Origin: Fidelibacterota bacterium
Lineage (GTDB): Bacteria > Pseudomonadota > Alphaproteobacteria > Rhodospirillales > Rhodospirillaceae
NCBI GenBank assembly: GCA_947472795.1
Contig: CANJBL010000010.1
Coordinates: 35,761-99,760, forward strand
Direction of reading: 5' to 3'
Length of the DNA stretch: 64,000 bases
Each line of letters opens with the position of its first letter. The first letter of the stretch is position 1. The notes under the pieces were generated by a model. That model saw only the letters and a list, made by a program, of their open reading frames with translations. It was not told where the DNA came from and searched no databases. Made by a program: the position numbers and the translations under genes. Positions 8,849 through 19,029 of the stretch are shown piece by piece.

Positions 8849-9328
8849 CTACGCGCTCAACAGTGCGCCCCGCAGGTCATCGCGCAGGGCCATCAGTTCG
8901 GCCAACAGACGCTCCGCCTCCGCCCGGTCCAGGCCTGCAAGTGCGGTCTCCGCGACCGAAGCTTCAGCCACGGGTTCCTCGACCACGTTCCGGGTGCCCG
9001 TCTCACGCAGCAGCTTCTGCACGCCTTTGATGGTGAGCCCGTCCGTGTACAGCAGCGTACGGATGCGCTTGAGCAGCGTCACATCCTCGGGCCGGTAATA
9101 GCGCCGGCCGCCACCGCGCTTCAGCGGACGGATTTGCGTGAACTTGGTTTCCCAGAACCGCAAAACGTGTTGAGGGACATTCAGCTCGTCGGCGACTTCG
9201 CTGATGGTGCGGAAGGCAGCTTCGGATTTAACCGGACGCCGAAAATCCCCGGCCCGTTCTTCGGAACCAGTGCCGTCGGAGCCCGCATCGTCGCCTTCAG
9301 GAAAATCCTCGGAAATCGTCGCCCCCAC
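8849..9328 (-). CDS. MerR family transcriptional regulator downstream of ihfA
   Basis: 159 residues. After a charged, probably disordered 35-residue N-terminus comes the MerR winged-helix domain: [25 protein letters not shown] (about residues 39-63) with the [18 protein letters not shown] wing. The C-terminal half (about 110-159) is a predicted helix for dimerisation, with no cysteine that could bind a metal or redox ligand. This MerR type is conserved directly after ihfA in Alphaproteobacteria and its signal is not known. It is 30 bases downstream of ihfA on the same strand and probably co-transcribed with it. Confidence 0.9.
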   Translation of the reverse strand: MGATISEDFPEGDDAGSDGTGSEERAGDFRRPVKSEAAFRTISEVADELNVPQHVLRFWETKFTQIRPLKRGGGRRYYRPEDVTLLKRIRTLLYTDGLTIKGVQKLLRETGTRNVVEEPVAEASVAETALAGLDRAEAERLLAELMALRDDLRGALLSA

Positions 9329-9358
9329 TCGTCAAGCTTAAGCCTGCGCTACGCCCGA

Positions 9359-9676
9359 TCAGGGCGTCGTGGGGCCGCGCGTGGCATGGCCCTGGCGGAT
9401 ACGGCCCTTCAACAGCTGCGAGGAGCGGAAAACCAGGACTTTGCGCGGCAGAATAGGAACTTCCTCGCCGGTCTTGGGATTGCGCCCAATGCGTTGACCC
9501 TTTTGGCGCACTGAGAAGCTGCCAAAAGATGAGATTTTCACCGTTTCCCCTTTAAGGAGAGCTTGGGTGATCTCGCCCAACACCATTTCCAGCAAATCGG
9601 CGGATTCATTTCGCGACAGCCCCACCTCTTGGTAGATGGCTTCGCTCAACTGGGCTCGGGTAATCGTCTCTCCCAT
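9359..9676 (-). CDS. ihfA: Integration host factor subunit alpha
   Basis: 105-residue HU/IHF family nucleoid protein. The family signature is complete: [40 protein letters not shown], the DNA-intercalating beta-arm [20 protein letters not shown], and the C-terminal SSQLLKGRI helix. As a heterodimer with IhfB it bends DNA sharply and assists sigma-54 promoters, replication and recombination. It is placed between fabH and merR. The gap to fabH (9677-9830) reads as a plain spacer. Confidence 0.96.
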   Translation of the reverse strand: MGETITRAQLSEAIYQEVGLSRNESADLLEMVLGEITQALLKGETVKISSFGSFSVRQKGQRIGRNPKTGEEVPILPRKVLVFRSSQLLKGRIRQGHATRGPTTP

Positions 9677-9830
9677 CTGCGCGGTCTCCTGCCGAAGTCG
9701 CGTGAAGTCAACAGGTTAGCCCGTCACCGAAAACCCGTCAATACAGGTTATCTATGTGTAGCAATGATTTAGAGGGCATGCCCCGGGGTTCAACCTAAAC
9801 GCTGAAAAAGGCGGAAAACCTAGTCTCCCG

Positions 9831-10805
9831 CTACATCCGGACCAGAGCCGAACCCCAGGTGAAGCCGCCGCCCATGGCTTCCATGAGCACCAGATCGCCC
9901 TTCTTGATGCGCCCATCAGCCACGCCCGCTGAGAGCGCCAAGGGAATCGAGGCCGCCGAAGTATTGGCGTGTTTGTCGACCGTGACGATCACCTTGGCCG
10001 GATCTAGGCCGAGTTTGTCCGCGGTGCTGTCGAGAATGCGCTTATTGGCCTGATGCGGCACCAGCCAATCCACATCATCGATGGTGAACTGATTCGTGGC
10101 GAGCGCTTCGCGCACGGCCTCGGCCAAATTCACCACTGCATGGCGAAAGACTTCTTTGCCCTTCATGCGCACAAAGCCGGTGGTCTGTGTGCTGGACGGT
10201 CCGCCGTCGGCATAGAGCATGTCGTAGAAGGTGCCGTCGGAATGCAGGTGCGTCGAGAGTATGCCGCGATCTTTCGTGGTCCCCTCGCCGTTCTCCGCCG
10301 TCAGCACCACAGCGCCCGCGCCGTCGCCGAACAGCACGCACGTGGTGCGGTCCTTCCAGTCGAGCAGGCGCGAGAATACTTCCGCGCCGATGACCACGGC
10401 GCATTTGGCCTGGCCAGCCTTGATGAAGTTATCGGCAGTGGCCAACCCATACACAAAGCCCGAGCACACGGCCTGGAGGTCGAAGGCCGGCACGCCGGGG
10501 CGCCCCAGAGCTGCCTGTACGCGTGCGGCAGTGGCCGGGAAGGTGTGATCGGGTGTGGCTGTCGCGATGATAAAAAGATCGACGTCCTTGCCGTCGCGTC
10601 CTGCTGCCGCCAAAGCTTTCGTCGCGGCGGCGATGGCAAGATCGGAGGTCATCTCGCCGTCGGCGGCGATATGGCGCTCACGGATGCCGGAGCGTTCGAC
10701 AATCCAATCGTCGGTGGTGTCGACAAATTTGGACAGGTCGGCGTTCGTGACGATCTTCTCTGGCAGATAAGATCCCACGCCTTGAATCACGGAACGGCGG
10801 ATCAT
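9831..10805 (-). CDS. fabH: 3-oxoacyl-[acyl-carrier-protein] synthase III
   Basis: 324 residues, the usual length. It starts fatty-acid synthesis by condensing acetyl-CoA with malonyl-ACP. The catalytic triad is present: Cys114 in AVCSGFVYG, His in [11 protein letters not shown] and Asn in [10 protein letters not shown]. The N-terminal [13 protein letters not shown] and the closing [16 protein letters not shown] are characteristic. Its ATG overlaps the plsX stop by four bases, so acyl-phosphate/phospholipid entry (PlsX) and fatty-acid initiation are made from one message, as in most Alphaproteobacteria. Confidence 0.97.
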   Translation of the reverse strand: MIRRSVIQGVGSYLPEKIVTNADLSKFVDTTDDWIVERSGIRERHIAADGEMTSDLAIAAATKALAAAGRDGKDVDLFIIATATPDHTFPATAARVQAALGRPGVPAFDLQAVCSGFVYGLATADNFIKAGQAKCAVVIGAEVFSRLLDWKDRTTCVLFGDGAGAVVLTAENGEGTTKDRGILSTHLHSDGTFYDMLYADGGPSSTQTTGFVRMKGKEVFRHAVVNLAEAVREALATNQFTIDDVDWLVPHQANKRILDSTADKLGLDPAKVIVTVDKHANTSAASIPLALSAGVADGRIKKGDLVLMEAMGGGFTWGSALVRM

Positions 10806-11872
10806 TGCGGCGCGGCTCCCGCCGCCGCCAGCTCGACGGGTTCTACCGCTTCTTGTTCAGCGGCGATGCGCGCCAGTTCCTGGCCGATGTGCGTATTGAG
10901 ATCGCGTGCGATCATATCGACCGCGACACCGATGGCATTGGCGAAGCCCACCGCGTCCGTTCCCCCGTGACTTTTCACAACGACCCCGTTCAAACCCACA
11001 AACAGGGCGCCGTTATAGCGGCGGGCGTCGGCGCGCGCCATCACTTGTGCGATGACAGGCTTGGCGAAGATCATGCCGAATTTGGCGAGCCATGAACTCT
11101 TGATGGCCATCTTGAGGAAGGTCGAGAACAGCTTGGCGGTGCCTTCGGCGGTCTTCAGTGCCACGTTGCCCGTGAAGCCGTCGGTGACCACCACATCCAC
11201 TGTCCCCATGGCGATGTCGTCGCCTTCAATGAAGCCCTTGAACTCCATATCCAGGTGCAGCCCGCGCAAGATCTGTGCCGCCTTGCGCAACTCGTCTGTG
11301 CCCTTCATCTCTTCGGAGCCGATGTTGAGCAATCCGACGGTTGGGCGCTCAAGGCCCAAGATGGCACTGGCGAAACATTCGCCCATTACCGCGAACTCCA
11401 CCAGATTGCGCGCGTCGCACTGGGAGTTGGCGCCGAGATCAAGCATCACGGTTTCGCCCATCTTGGTCGGGAACAGTGAGCAGATGGCAGGCCGGTCGAT
11501 GCCGGGCAGCGGGCGCATGATGAGCTTGGCCATGGCCATGAGCGCGCCGGTATTGCCCGCCGAGACGACGCCCGCCGCCTCGCCGTTCTTCACGGCCTCG
11601 ATGGCTTTCCACATGCTCGACTGCCGGCCTTGCCTTATCGCCTGGCTCGGCTTGGTGTCGCCGGTGATGACAGTGTCGGTGTGACGAATGGTGGAGACGG
11701 CCGCCAGCCCCTTGTCGGCAAGCAGCAGCGGCTTGATGAGCGCTTCGTCGCCAAAGAAAAGGAAATGCGCGTTGGGATAACGCAAGCGCGCAAGCGCGGC
11801 GCCTTTCAGCACGATTTCGGGGGCGTAGTCGCCGCCCATGGCATCCAGCGAAAGGGTGAAGGCCGCGCTCAC
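10802..11872 (-). CDS. plsX: Phosphate acyltransferase PlsX
   Basis: 356 residues. PlsX converts acyl-ACP to acyl-phosphate for PlsY at the membrane. The N-terminal [70 protein letters not shown] and [17 protein letters not shown] are family hallmarks. It is followed by fabH with a 4-base overlap and preceded by rpmF after a 148-base gap in which I see no gene. The rpmF-plsX-fabH order is widely conserved. Confidence 0.96.
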   Translation of the reverse strand: MSAAFTLSLDAMGGDYAPEIVLKGAALARLRYPNAHFLFFGDEALIKPLLLADKGLAAVSTIRHTDTVITGDTKPSQAIRQGRQSSMWKAIEAVKNGEAAGVVSAGNTGALMAMAKLIMRPLPGIDRPAICSLFPTKMGETVMLDLGANSQCDARNLVEFAVMGECFASAILGLERPTVGLLNIGSEEMKGTDELRKAAQILRGLHLDMEFKGFIEGDDIAMGTVDVVVTDGFTGNVALKTAEGTAKLFSTFLKMAIKSSWLAKFGMIFAKPVIAQVMARADARRYNGALFVGLNGVVVKSHGGTDAVGFANAIGVAVDMIARDLNTHIGQELARIAAEQEAVEPVELAAAGAAPQ

Positions 11873-12020
11873 AATGATCCTTCGACCAATAAAGCTGTCC
11901 GCCGGTCACAGGCCGGCGATCCATTCGCCGTGCGGCAAAGCCCCGCCTCAGCGTGTCCCCCGCCCGCCACGGTCCCCCTCGCGGCGAATACGGTCACAGG
12001 CAGATTATAGGGCGGCGAGC

Positions 12021-12209
12021 TTAAGCAACAGCCTCGCTGTCGGCGGCAACTTCACGGCCGTCATAGTAACCGCACGAGGCGCATACATGATGGGGGCGCT
12101 TCAGTTCGCCGCAGTTCGGGCATTCCTGGTGCGCTGACGTCGTCAGAGCGTGATGAGAGCGGCGCATATCGCGGCGCGACTTCGAAACTTTTTTCTTGGG
12201 AACTGCCAT
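12021..12209 (-). CDS. rpmF: 50S ribosomal protein L32
   Basis: 62 residues starting [21 protein letters not shown], with the zinc-ribbon cysteine pairs CPNC and CASC and the intervening LKRPHHV. It is the zinc-containing form. The position between the DUF177 gene and plsX matches the conserved yceD-rpmF-plsX-fabH cluster. The 163 bases on its upstream side (12210-12372) carry no gene; they contain short G- and C-runs but no convincing terminator. Confidence 0.97.
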   Translation of the reverse strand: MAVPKKKVSKSRRDMRRSHHALTTSAHQECPNCGELKRPHHVCASCGYYDGREVAADSEAVA

Positions 12210-12372
12210 GGTCGTGCACTTTCGGTGTAATCAAAAACTGTGGGCCGCTTCCCGCCGCTTCATCATGCCAACCAAGGGCTTGGTGGCTTTTTGGCCGGGG
12301 GCCGGAAAGCGCGACTAGATAGCGAAAAACCCCAGGGGGCGCAAGGAACTTCCCAGGGATGTCATAAAACCC

Positions 12373-13005
12373 CTAAGTCCCTTTTGAGCCGGGCTTTTTT
12401 AGCTGTGCCAGGGCTGCGAAGGGGCTGGCGGCGGGGGCTTCAGGCTCCTTTTCGGGGTCCACACCCCATGCTTTGGCGTCAAAAGCCGCTCCCGGGGCCC
12501 TCGGGTAAGGGTCCAACGCCAGGGCCAGGTGGACCACGGCCACCTCGCCCAGATCGATTCGACCGCCCAGCGCCACCTCGGGTGGGTCCTTTTCGGCGAC
12601 GCTCAGAAGCAGTTCCTCCTCCTCGTCCGCCTTCTTGGATTTTCGCGCGGCTGACTTTTTCGTCAGGGCTTTCTCCGCCTTCGCCTTGTCCCGCGCGATG
12701 CGTTCTTCGGTCATGAAGGAGGCTTCGACCGTATCGCTCACCACGGCTTCCACAGGGGCCAGGCTCACGACGCAGCTCTGCACCACCTTGGCACGGATCT
12801 CGCCCGTCACCTTGATAATGCCGCCACTGGCGGGCTTGATTTCCAGTACCGCCGCCAGGGAGTGCAACTGCTGCAGATTGAGGCGTTCGGCGACGCGGGC
12901 GCGTTCCTCCGCTGAGGCTTCAAGCATATAGGTCTTGCCGCTGGGCGGCAGCGCCATGACATCGACGGGAAAGGAGAACTCTGGTGTGGTGTCTTCAAGC
13001 TGCAT
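12373..13005 (-). CDS. DUF177 (YceD) family protein
   Basis: 210 residues from the ATG at 13005 (MQLEDTTPEFSFPVDV). YceD/DUF177 proteins are linked with 23S rRNA or 50S maturation and are almost always next to rpmF, as here. The core shows QSCVVSLAPVEAVVSDTVEASF and the C-terminal VHLALALDPYPRAPG, close to the family's D-x-YPR-x-PG motif. An internal Lys/Glu-rich insert (AKAEKALTKKSAARKSKKAD) lies about two-thirds of the way along. The start was chosen over one 16 codons upstream because the upstream residues are unrelated to the family. Even so it overlaps the chaperone gene by 11 bases. Confidence 0.88.
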   Translation of the reverse strand: MQLEDTTPEFSFPVDVMALPPSGKTYMLEASAEERARVAERLNLQQLHSLAAVLEIKPASGGIIKVTGEIRAKVVQSCVVSLAPVEAVVSDTVEASFMTEERIARDKAKAEKALTKKSAARKSKKADEEEELLLSVAEKDPPEVALGGRIDLGEVAVVHLALALDPYPRAPGAAFDAKAWGVDPEKEPEAPAASPFAALAQLKKPGSKGT

Positions 13006-13555
13006 GGGTTGTCTCCAGCACAGGCACCGCAAAATCCGCAACACCGCCCGCAAGGACGGTCACATCCTGCGCGCCGATATGCGCGGCTGCGCGCTGCACA
13101 TAAGTGCTCATGCGCGCGATCTGTTCATCATTGACTGCGCCGTGCCGATAAAGATTTTCCCGCAGCGCCGCCGTCAATAGCGCGCCGTCGCCGTCCAGGC
13201 CCGCCTCATAAGCCTCGGCGCGGCCAAAGAAGGCTTTCGCCATTTTTTTGATGTGCCGGCCCACGCCCATGTCGCCCACGCCCATTTCGCGTAGCGACTG
13301 ATCCATATCGCGGAACAGCAATTCCAGCATGGCCTTGCCGGTGGCATCGGCCGCAGCGCCGCCGCCCCGCAAACGCCGGAGCACCAGCATGGCGTGGATC
13401 ACCATCAGGTCGAAGCGCCCGTTCATGGTGTCGGGTACCCCCAGCCCACTGTAGAAAGCCGGGTCACGCGCCTTCTCCACCACGCTCGTATAAAGGCGGA
13501 TGGCAACCGCTTCTTGAGCATCAGGGCCGGAGCGGAAGAATTTGGCGAAAACCAT
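12995..13555 (-). CDS. Ubiquinol-cytochrome c chaperone family protein
   Basis: 186 residues. The pattern YTSVVEKARDPAFYSGLGV, DTMNGRFDLMVIHAMLVLRRL, FRDMDQSLREMGVGDMGVGR and HIKKMAKAFFGRAEAYEAGL is that of the CBP3/UQCC1 family, which assists assembly of the cytochrome bc1 complex. The protein is cytosolic or peripheral, with no signal peptide. It overlaps the DUF177 gene by 11 bases and is divergent from the bamE gene across 94 bases. This trio is conserved in Alphaproteobacteria, which supports both calls. Confidence 0.92.
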   Translation of the reverse strand: MVFAKFFRSGPDAQEAVAIRLYTSVVEKARDPAFYSGLGVPDTMNGRFDLMVIHAMLVLRRLRGGGAAADATGKAMLELLFRDMDQSLREMGVGDMGVGRHIKKMAKAFFGRAEAYEAGLDGDGALLTAALRENLYRHGAVNDEQIARMSTYVQRAAAHIGAQDVTVLAGGVADFAVPVLETTHAA

Positions 13556-13649
13556 GAGCGGCGCCTTATGGAAATATGGCGGGGTCCAGTCCTACCTTAC
13601 AGACTTGGGGGCTGGGCTTCCGCCGCGAGGTGATATAATACGTCCGGGC

Positions 13650-14129
13650 ATGAACACCAGACATAAGACACTCCGGGTTTCGGCGCTGGTTTTGGCGGCA
13701 GGATTCCTATTGTCCGGCTGCGCCAAGGACGTTGAGCAGCGCGGCAACCTGCCGACCCCTGAATCCCTGGCCAAACTCGCGCCCGGCGAGCAGACCCGCC
13801 AGGACGTGCAGAGCATCCTCGGCACGCCAGCCACCACGGCCTTGTTCGATCAGGAAAATTGGTACTACATCAGCGGGCACACGACGCAGTACGCCTTCTA
13901 TCCCAACCACGAGCTGGACCGCACCATCTACGTGGTCAGCTTCGACACGCGCGGGATTCTCGAGGGTGTCCGCAAGATGAACCTGGAAGACGGCCAGAAC
14001 GTCACTCCGGAAGCCCGCTACACGAAGACCAAAGGCCGCGAGATTGGCCTGCTCGAGCAGCTGCTCGGCAACATCGGTCGCATCGGCGGCAAAGCACCGC
14101 AGAATCCGGGCGGCGGCAGCGGACCTTAA
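13650..14129 (+). CDS. bamE: Outer membrane protein assembly factor BamE (SmpA/OmlA family lipoprotein)
   Basis: 159 residues. The N-terminus is a lipoprotein signal with lipobox LLSGC, so Cys24 should be lipidated and the protein anchored in the outer membrane. The SmpA/OmlA fold follows: LAPGEQTRQDVQSILGTPAT (the typical G-x-T-x-x-x-V-x-x-x-L-G-x-P), NWYYISGHT and IYVVSFDTRGILEGV. It is a lipoprotein partner of the BamA machine. The ATG at 13650 is used because it places the signal peptide at the N-terminus; the open frame extends to 13542 without meaning. Confidence 0.92.
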   Translation: MNTRHKTLRVSALVLAAGFLLSGCAKDVEQRGNLPTPESLAKLAPGEQTRQDVQSILGTPATTALFDQENWYYISGHTTQYAFYPNHELDRTIYVVSFDTRGILEGVRKMNLEDGQNVTPEARYTKTKGREIGLLEQLLGNIGRIGGKAPQNPGGGSGP

Positions 14130-14159
14130 AAGAACTCATACGGCAGCAACAAATTTCGC

Positions 14160-14325
14160 TGTCGTCCTGCGCGAAGGCGCAGGACCCAGGGTTACACGCG
14201 CAGGCTTTTGCGCCTGGGCTGCGCCGATTTCTGAAGTCCGATTTCGAACCCTGGATCCTGGGGTCGCGCGCCAAGACGCGCGCGAACAATAAATGCGGCC
14301 TTCCGCCGCGTGTCCCAGGATGACA
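14160..14325. repeat. Palindrome-rich intergenic repeat element
   Basis: A nested structure fills most of the gap between bamE and the amidohydrolase gene. The outer arms are TGTCGTCCTG (14160-14169) and CAGGATGACA (14316-14325). Inner arms CAGGACCCAGGGTT (14180-14193) and AACCCTGGATCCTG (14247-14260) match with one mismatch. Further small hairpins include CAGGC/GCCTG, GCGCG/CGCGC and GCGGC/GCCGC. This layout resembles the dispersed REP-like elements common in alphaproteobacterial intergenic DNA. No second copy was noticed in the window. Confidence 0.65.
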
Positions 14326-14347
14326 GGTCATTCCAATTGCGCGCCGT

Positions 14348-16054
14348 TTAAGCGCTGTACATCGCCTTGCCGCCCACGACCGTGCGGACAATCTTGATAT
14401 CCTTGATCTTGTCCTGCGCCACTGTGTGCGGATCTTCCGCCAGCATCACGTAATCGGCGAGCTTGCCGGCGGTGATGGAGCCTTTGATGTCCTCTTCGCG
14501 GGTATTGAAAGCGCCGTTGTACGTATTGATGAGCAAAGCCTCATCCACCGTCACTTTCTGGTTGGCGCCCCAGGTCTTGCCGTCCCAGCCTGTGCGCGTA
14601 ACCATGCCTTGCATGCCCATGATCGGCGCGAAAGGACCGGGCGAGAAGTCCGAGCCCGCGCACACCGGGATGCCAGCATCCAGCATCGAGCGGAAAGCGA
14701 GCATGCGTTTCATCAGCTCTTCGCCGTAGAACACGAATTTGTCCGAGTTGTAGTAGGCGTAAGTGGTGAACGGCGCCGGCGATGCGCCAAGCGCCTTGAT
14801 GCGTCTCAGGAGGTCGTCGTTGATGAGGCTGCAGTGTGTGATCTTCCAGCGTGTGTCCTTGCCTGGAAGAATTTTGTTTGCGCGTTCATAAGCAAGCAGC
14901 ACGTGATCGATAGCGACATCGCCGTTGGCATGGCAATTGGGTTGGATACCGGCGCGGTGCACCTTCTCCACCCATGCGTTCAGGTCTTCCTGCTTGTCGG
15001 TGACGTTACCCTGATAGGGTGACTCGCTGCCAGGATAAGGAATGCTCAGCGCCATGGTGCGTTCCGACAAGGAACCGTCCACCGTATGTTCGGCGGTCGC
15101 ACCCAGTCTGATCCACTCGTCTCCGAGGCCGGTCTGAATGCCGCCTTTGATCATCAGATCGAGCATGTCGTCCTGGCACTCATAGCTGACGCGATGCTTC
15201 AGGTTGCCGTCGGCGCGCACCCGCTCGATGGCACGCAAGCTGCCGCCCTGATGGCAGACACCCGTCAGGCCGTATTGGGCGAACATCTTCGAGATATGGG
15301 CCGCGCCGTCGCGGTCGCGGCGTTCCCGTTCTTCAGGCGAAAAAGTAGCGCGCTTGCCCACGCCTCTGAAGACATCGCGCGCGCGGTCAGTGACGCGGCC
15401 ATTGAGCTCACCGTTGGCGTAGCGGTCATAGGTGCCGCTTTCCATGTCTTTGGTGGCCTTGGTCACGCCGGCCATCTGCAAGGCTTTGCTGTTGTAGAAC
15501 GACGTATGTCCGCCGCGGTGTTGCACAACAACTGGATGCGTCGTCGAGACCTTATCAAGGTCCTTCACGTCCAGCATGCGCTTGTCCTTCACCTTGGTGT
15601 CGTCGAAGAAGTAACCTTCAACCCAGTTGTCGGGCGGCGTCTGCGCGGCACGCGCCTTGAGTTTGGCGATGATGCTGTCAATGGTGACGAACTCCACCTC
15701 GAAGGGGTTGCCTACCAACACTTCGAACAGCAGCACATTGCCGACGGCGTGGTTGTGACAGTCGATGAAACCCGGCACGACGGTCATCTGCTTGGCATCG
15801 ACCATCTCCGTGCCCTTGCCCGCGAGCCCTTTAACATCGTCGTTGCCGATGGCAATGAAGCGTCCGTTTTTCACCGCGAAGGCCGACGCCTTGGGCATGG
15901 CCTTATCAACCGTATAGACCTTCGCATTGAACACGATCTGATCGGGCTCGCGCATCTCCGCGGCGCTCACGCCAAGCCAGCGCATGCCCGCTGATCCCGC
16001 GACCACCGCGCCACTCATGTTCAGAAAACGTCTACGATTGATGATGGTGTTCAC
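14348..16054 (-). CDS. Tat-exported amidohydrolase (YtcJ-like, Amidohydro_3)
   Basis: 568 residues from GTG at 16054. The N-terminus reads VNTIINRRRFLNMSGAVVAG, a twin-arginine signal, and GGGGAGA lies upstream; longer ATG readings would bury this signal and cross the hppA terminator. Metal-site motifs follow: VVPGFIDCHNHAVGN (HxH), HRGGHTSFYNSKAL, a central QPNCHANGD and WKITHCSLI, and KVTVDEALLINTYNGAFN near the end. YtcJ-like enzymes hydrolyse amide or related bonds of small exogenous molecules; the substrate here is unknown. The protein is probably periplasmic and the gene is monocistronic. Confidence 0.85.
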   Translation of the reverse strand: MNTIINRRRFLNMSGAVVAGSAGMRWLGVSAAEMREPDQIVFNAKVYTVDKAMPKASAFAVKNGRFIAIGNDDVKGLAGKGTEMVDAKQMTVVPGFIDCHNHAVGNVLLFEVLVGNPFEVEFVTIDSIIAKLKARAAQTPPDNWVEGYFFDDTKVKDKRMLDVKDLDKVSTTHPVVVQHRGGHTSFYNSKALQMAGVTKATKDMESGTYDRYANGELNGRVTDRARDVFRGVGKRATFSPEERERRDRDGAAHISKMFAQYGLTGVCHQGGSLRAIERVRADGNLKHRVSYECQDDMLDLMIKGGIQTGLGDEWIRLGATAEHTVDGSLSERTMALSIPYPGSESPYQGNVTDKQEDLNAWVEKVHRAGIQPNCHANGDVAIDHVLLAYERANKILPGKDTRWKITHCSLINDDLLRRIKALGASPAPFTTYAYYNSDKFVFYGEELMKRMLAFRSMLDAGIPVCAGSDFSPGPFAPIMGMQGMVTRTGWDGKTWGANQKVTVDEALLINTYNGAFNTREEDIKGSITAGKLADYVMLAEDPHTVAQDKIKDIKIVRTVVGGKAMYSA

Positions 16055-16133
16055 GGCGATCTCCCCAGATTGATTGAGCGTGCCAAGAACTATAAGGCCC
16101 ACTCTTGCGCCATCACAAACAATGTCTGAGGCA

Positions 16134-16169
16134 AAAAGCAAAACGCCCCGGCTTTTCGGCCGGGGCGTT
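16134..16169 (-). terminator. Rho-independent terminator of hppA
   Basis: Perfect 11-bp stem AACGCCCCGGC (16142-16152) with GCCGGGGCGTT (16159-16169) and a 6-base loop. On the minus strand it is followed by TTTTGCTTTTT. It lies 25 bases after the hppA stop and separates it from the amidohydrolase gene. Confidence 0.9.
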
Positions 16170-16193
16170 GTCTTTTCAGACAGTTTTTTGCAG

Positions 16194-18278
16194 CTATTGG
16201 TGCGCGGCAAGCACCGCGAGCAACAACAGCGCGACGATGTTGGTGATCTTGATCATCGGGTTCACAGCGGGGCCCGCCGTGTCCTTGTACGGATCGCCTA
16301 CGGTGTCGCCGGTCACGGCCGCCTTGTGGGCGTCGGAACCTTTGCCGCCGTGATGGCCGTCTTCGATGTACTTCTTGGCGTTGTCCCACGCACCGCCGCC
16401 CGACGTCATCGAGATGGCGACGAACAGGCCGGTGACGATGGTGCCGAGCAACATGGCGCCGAGCGCCGTGAAGGCTTCAGCCTGGCCCGCGACCAAGTTG
16501 ACGACGTAGTACAGCACGATTGGCGAGAGCACCGGCAGGAGCGACGGAATGATCATCTCCTTGATGGCGGCTTTCGTCAGCATGTCCACGGCGCGGCCGT
16601 AGTCAGGCTTCGCGGTGCCTTCCATGATGCCCTTGATCTCGCGGAACTGACGGCGCACTTCGTTCACCACCGCACCGGCCGCGCGGCCCACGGCCTGCAT
16701 GCCGAGGGCGCCGAACAGGTACGGCAGCAGACCGCCGATGAACAGGCCCACCACGACGAACGGATTTTCGAGGCGGAACTGAATGTCGAGCGTGCCGAAG
16801 TAATGCTTGAGGTCTTCGGTGTAGGACGCGAAGAGCACGAGAGCAGCCAGACCAGCCGAGCCGATGGCGTAGCCCTTGGTGACGGCTTTGGTGGTGTTGC
16901 CCACGGCGTCGAGTGCGTCGGTATACTTACGCACTTCCGGCGGCAGGTGCGACATTTCAGCAATGCCGCCCGCGTTGTCGGTCACCGGGCCGTAAGCGTC
17001 GAGCGCGACAACGATACCGGCCAAGGCCAGCATGGTGGTCGCCGCTACCGCGAGGCCGAACAGGCCCGCCGTCATGTAGGACACGATGATGCCGGCCGAG
17101 ATCACCAGCACCGGCAGAGCCGTGGCTTCCATCGAGATGGCGAGGCCCTGGATGATGTTAGTACCGTGGCCGGTTGTGGAGGCCGCAGCCACCGACTTCA
17201 CCGGACGGAAGTTCGTGCCGGTGTAATATTCGGTGATCCATATGATGAGGCCGGTGACGGCCAAACCAACGAAGGCGCACTGGATCAGATTACCCGAAGT
17301 AATGACACGACCATCGGCCGCCGTCAGGCCAGCATCGAACATCTGCTGGGTGACAACGACGATCAGCCCCGCCGAGATCACGGCGGTGACGATGAAGCCG
17401 CGATAGAGCGCGGCCATGATCTTGCCCGAGGCACCGATGCCCGAGAAGAACGTGCCGATGATCGAGGCGATGATGCACACCGCGCCGACGACCAGCGGGT
17501 AGAGCATCGCGCGCTGCGCTTCCGCATCCACGAAGTAGATGGAGGCGAGCAGCATGGTGGCAACGATGGTCACGGCATAGGTTTCGAACAAGTCCGCGGC
17601 CATGCCGGCGCAATCGCCCACGTTGTCGCCAACGTTATCGGCGATGACGGCCGGGTTGCGCGGATCATCTTCCGGGATACCTGCTTCAACCTTGCCGACG
17701 AGATCGGCACCGACGTCCGCACCCTTGGTGAAGATGCCGCCGCCGAGACGGGCGAAGATCGAGATCAGCGAAGCGCCGAAGCTCAAGGCCACGAGGCCGT
17801 CGAGGATTTGACGCTGCGGGATGCCGTCCTGAGCCTTGAGAACGAAGTAGTAGCCGGCGACGCCCAAAAGGCCGAGGCCAACCACCAGCATGCCGGTGAC
17901 GGCGCCGGACTGGAAGGCAACCGCGTGAGCTGGCTTCAGGCCGCCGTTCATGGCGGCTGCGGCCGTACGCACGTTGGCGCGCACCGAGACGTTCATGCCG
18001 ACGTAGCCCGCGAGGCCCGAGAGAACCGCGCCGAGCACGAAGCCCAAGGCAACAGTGATGCCCAAGGTGGCAGCGAGAATGATGGCCACCACGACACCGG
18101 CTGCGCCGATGGTCGTGTACTGGCGGTTAAGATAAGCACCGGCGCCTTCTTGAATGGCCGCCGCGATTTCCTGCATCCGGGCATTGCCGGTAGGCATCGC
18201 AATGATGCGCCGGATTCCGTAGATGCCATAAAGTACCGCCAGCGCGCCGCAGGCGAGGACAAGAGTTTCCAAGGTCAT
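16194..18278 (-). CDS. hppA: K+-independent membrane H+-translocating pyrophosphatase
   Basis: 694 residues with about 16 hydrophobic segments. It couples hydrolysis of pyrophosphate to proton pumping across the inner membrane. The substrate site is intact: [40 protein letters not shown] and the C-terminal DNAKKYIE ... [17 protein letters not shown]. Lys464 in [10 protein letters not shown] replaces the Ala of K+-dependent enzymes, so this is the K+-independent, proton-pumping subtype. It is transcribed alone, with a strong terminator, next to the FliL-like and thiL genes. Confidence 0.97.
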   Translation of the reverse strand: MTLETLVLACGALAVLYGIYGIRRIIAMPTGNARMQEIAAAIQEGAGAYLNRQYTTIGAAGVVVAIILAATLGITVALGFVLGAVLSGLAGYVGMNVSVRANVRTAAAAMNGGLKPAHAVAFQSGAVTGMLVVGLGLLGVAGYYFVLKAQDGIPQRQILDGLVALSFGASLISIFARLGGGIFTKGADVGADLVGKVEAGIPEDDPRNPAVIADNVGDNVGDCAGMAADLFETYAVTIVATMLLASIYFVDAEAQRAMLYPLVVGAVCIIASIIGTFFSGIGASGKIMAALYRGFIVTAVISAGLIVVVTQQMFDAGLTAADGRVITSGNLIQCAFVGLAVTGLIIWITEYYTGTNFRPVKSVAAASTTGHGTNIIQGLAISMEATALPVLVISAGIIVSYMTAGLFGLAVAATTMLALAGIVVALDAYGPVTDNAGGIAEMSHLPPEVRKYTDALDAVGNTTKAVTKGYAIGSAGLAALVLFASYTEDLKHYFGTLDIQFRLENPFVVVGLFIGGLLPYLFGALGMQAVGRAAGAVVNEVRRQFREIKGIMEGTAKPDYGRAVDMLTKAAIKEMIIPSLLPVLSPIVLYYVVNLVAGQAEAFTALGAMLLGTIVTGLFVAISMTSGGGAWDNAKKYIEDGHHGGKGSDAHKAAVTGDTVGDPYKDTAGPAVNPMIKITNIVALLLLAVLAAHQ

Positions 18279-18452
18279 GTTTACCCCGTTATTGATTCGT
18301 TGGAGCTGTATTGGCCTCTCAGAAAGGCAAAAACAGACGATATTTCAAAGGCTTATTTAATGGCTTTGTGCCGTCCCCTCGAAAGCGGCGGGAGAGTGCC
18401 AGAAGGCAGGAGCCCGCGCAACATATGAGTAACACCGCCCTTCCCGGCCCTT

Positions 18453-18965
18453 TTACTGGATCCGGTTGCTGCTCTGCTCAAAGGCGTTCACCAAAAGCAC
18501 GTCCTTTGCCCTGTCCCCGAACACCGTCTTGGCGTGCTTCACAAGGCGCACCTTGATCTCGGGCACATCGACCATGTCGTTGTTCAGGAAGTAGTTCTGG
18601 AAGTAGGGCACCAGGTCATGGATCACCGCATCCTGGAAGCGGCTGACATTGGCTTGGATGTAAGCCTTGTCCGACGCCTGGTTGGCTATGATGCGTGAAA
18701 TGATCATCACCCGGCGGTCCGACTGGCCATTCATGATCACCGGGATCACCATGTCATCGATCTTGATCTGCACAAAGGCTGCGAGAGGTGGTTTGAACTT
18801 GTTCCTGGCTGCCAGCTCCTGGGCTGCCTTCTCAGCGGCCGTCAGGGGCTTTTCGGGAATCTTCGGACTAAATGGGTTGGGAACGATGCCCAGCATGATC
18901 AACCCCCCAGCTCCGCCACCGGCGAGCAGGAGAAGAACCAAAATGATGACGATGGCGCGTTTCAC
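18453..18965 (-). CDS. FliL-like membrane-anchored protein
   Basis: 170 residues. One N-terminal transmembrane helix (AIVIILVLLLLAGGGAGGLI) is followed by a periplasmic domain from about residue 45. The segment FVQIKIDDMVIPVIMNGQ, then RRVMIISRIIANQ and VSRFQDAVIHDLVPYFQNYF follows the FliL pattern of a beta-strand pair and a helix leading to a DAVI segment. FliL proteins associate with flagellar stators, but relatives sit outside flagellar loci in many Alphaproteobacteria, as here between thiL and hppA. No flagellar genes are next to it, so a motility role is not implied. Confidence 0.65.
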   Translation of the reverse strand: MKRAIVIILVLLLLAGGGAGGLIMLGIVPNPFSPKIPEKPLTAAEKAAQELAARNKFKPPLAAFVQIKIDDMVIPVIMNGQSDRRVMIISRIIANQASDKAYIQANVSRFQDAVIHDLVPYFQNYFLNNDMVDVPEIKVRLVKHAKTVFGDRAKDVLLVNAFEQSSNRIQ

Positions 18966-19029
18966 AGAACCCAGCCCCCTTACTTCAGGTGATTAAACCA
19001 CAGTTTGGCATCTGCGGGTAGAAGGAGCT

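Noticed and set aside
16074..18428. Plus-strand 784-codon frame antisense to hppA, and a 744-codon frame at 44638-46872 antisense to parC
   Set aside because: Both are long only because the GC-rich third positions of the real genes avoid stops on the opposite strand. They are rich in His, Arg and Gly, have no domains, and lie entirely over strongly conserved genes.
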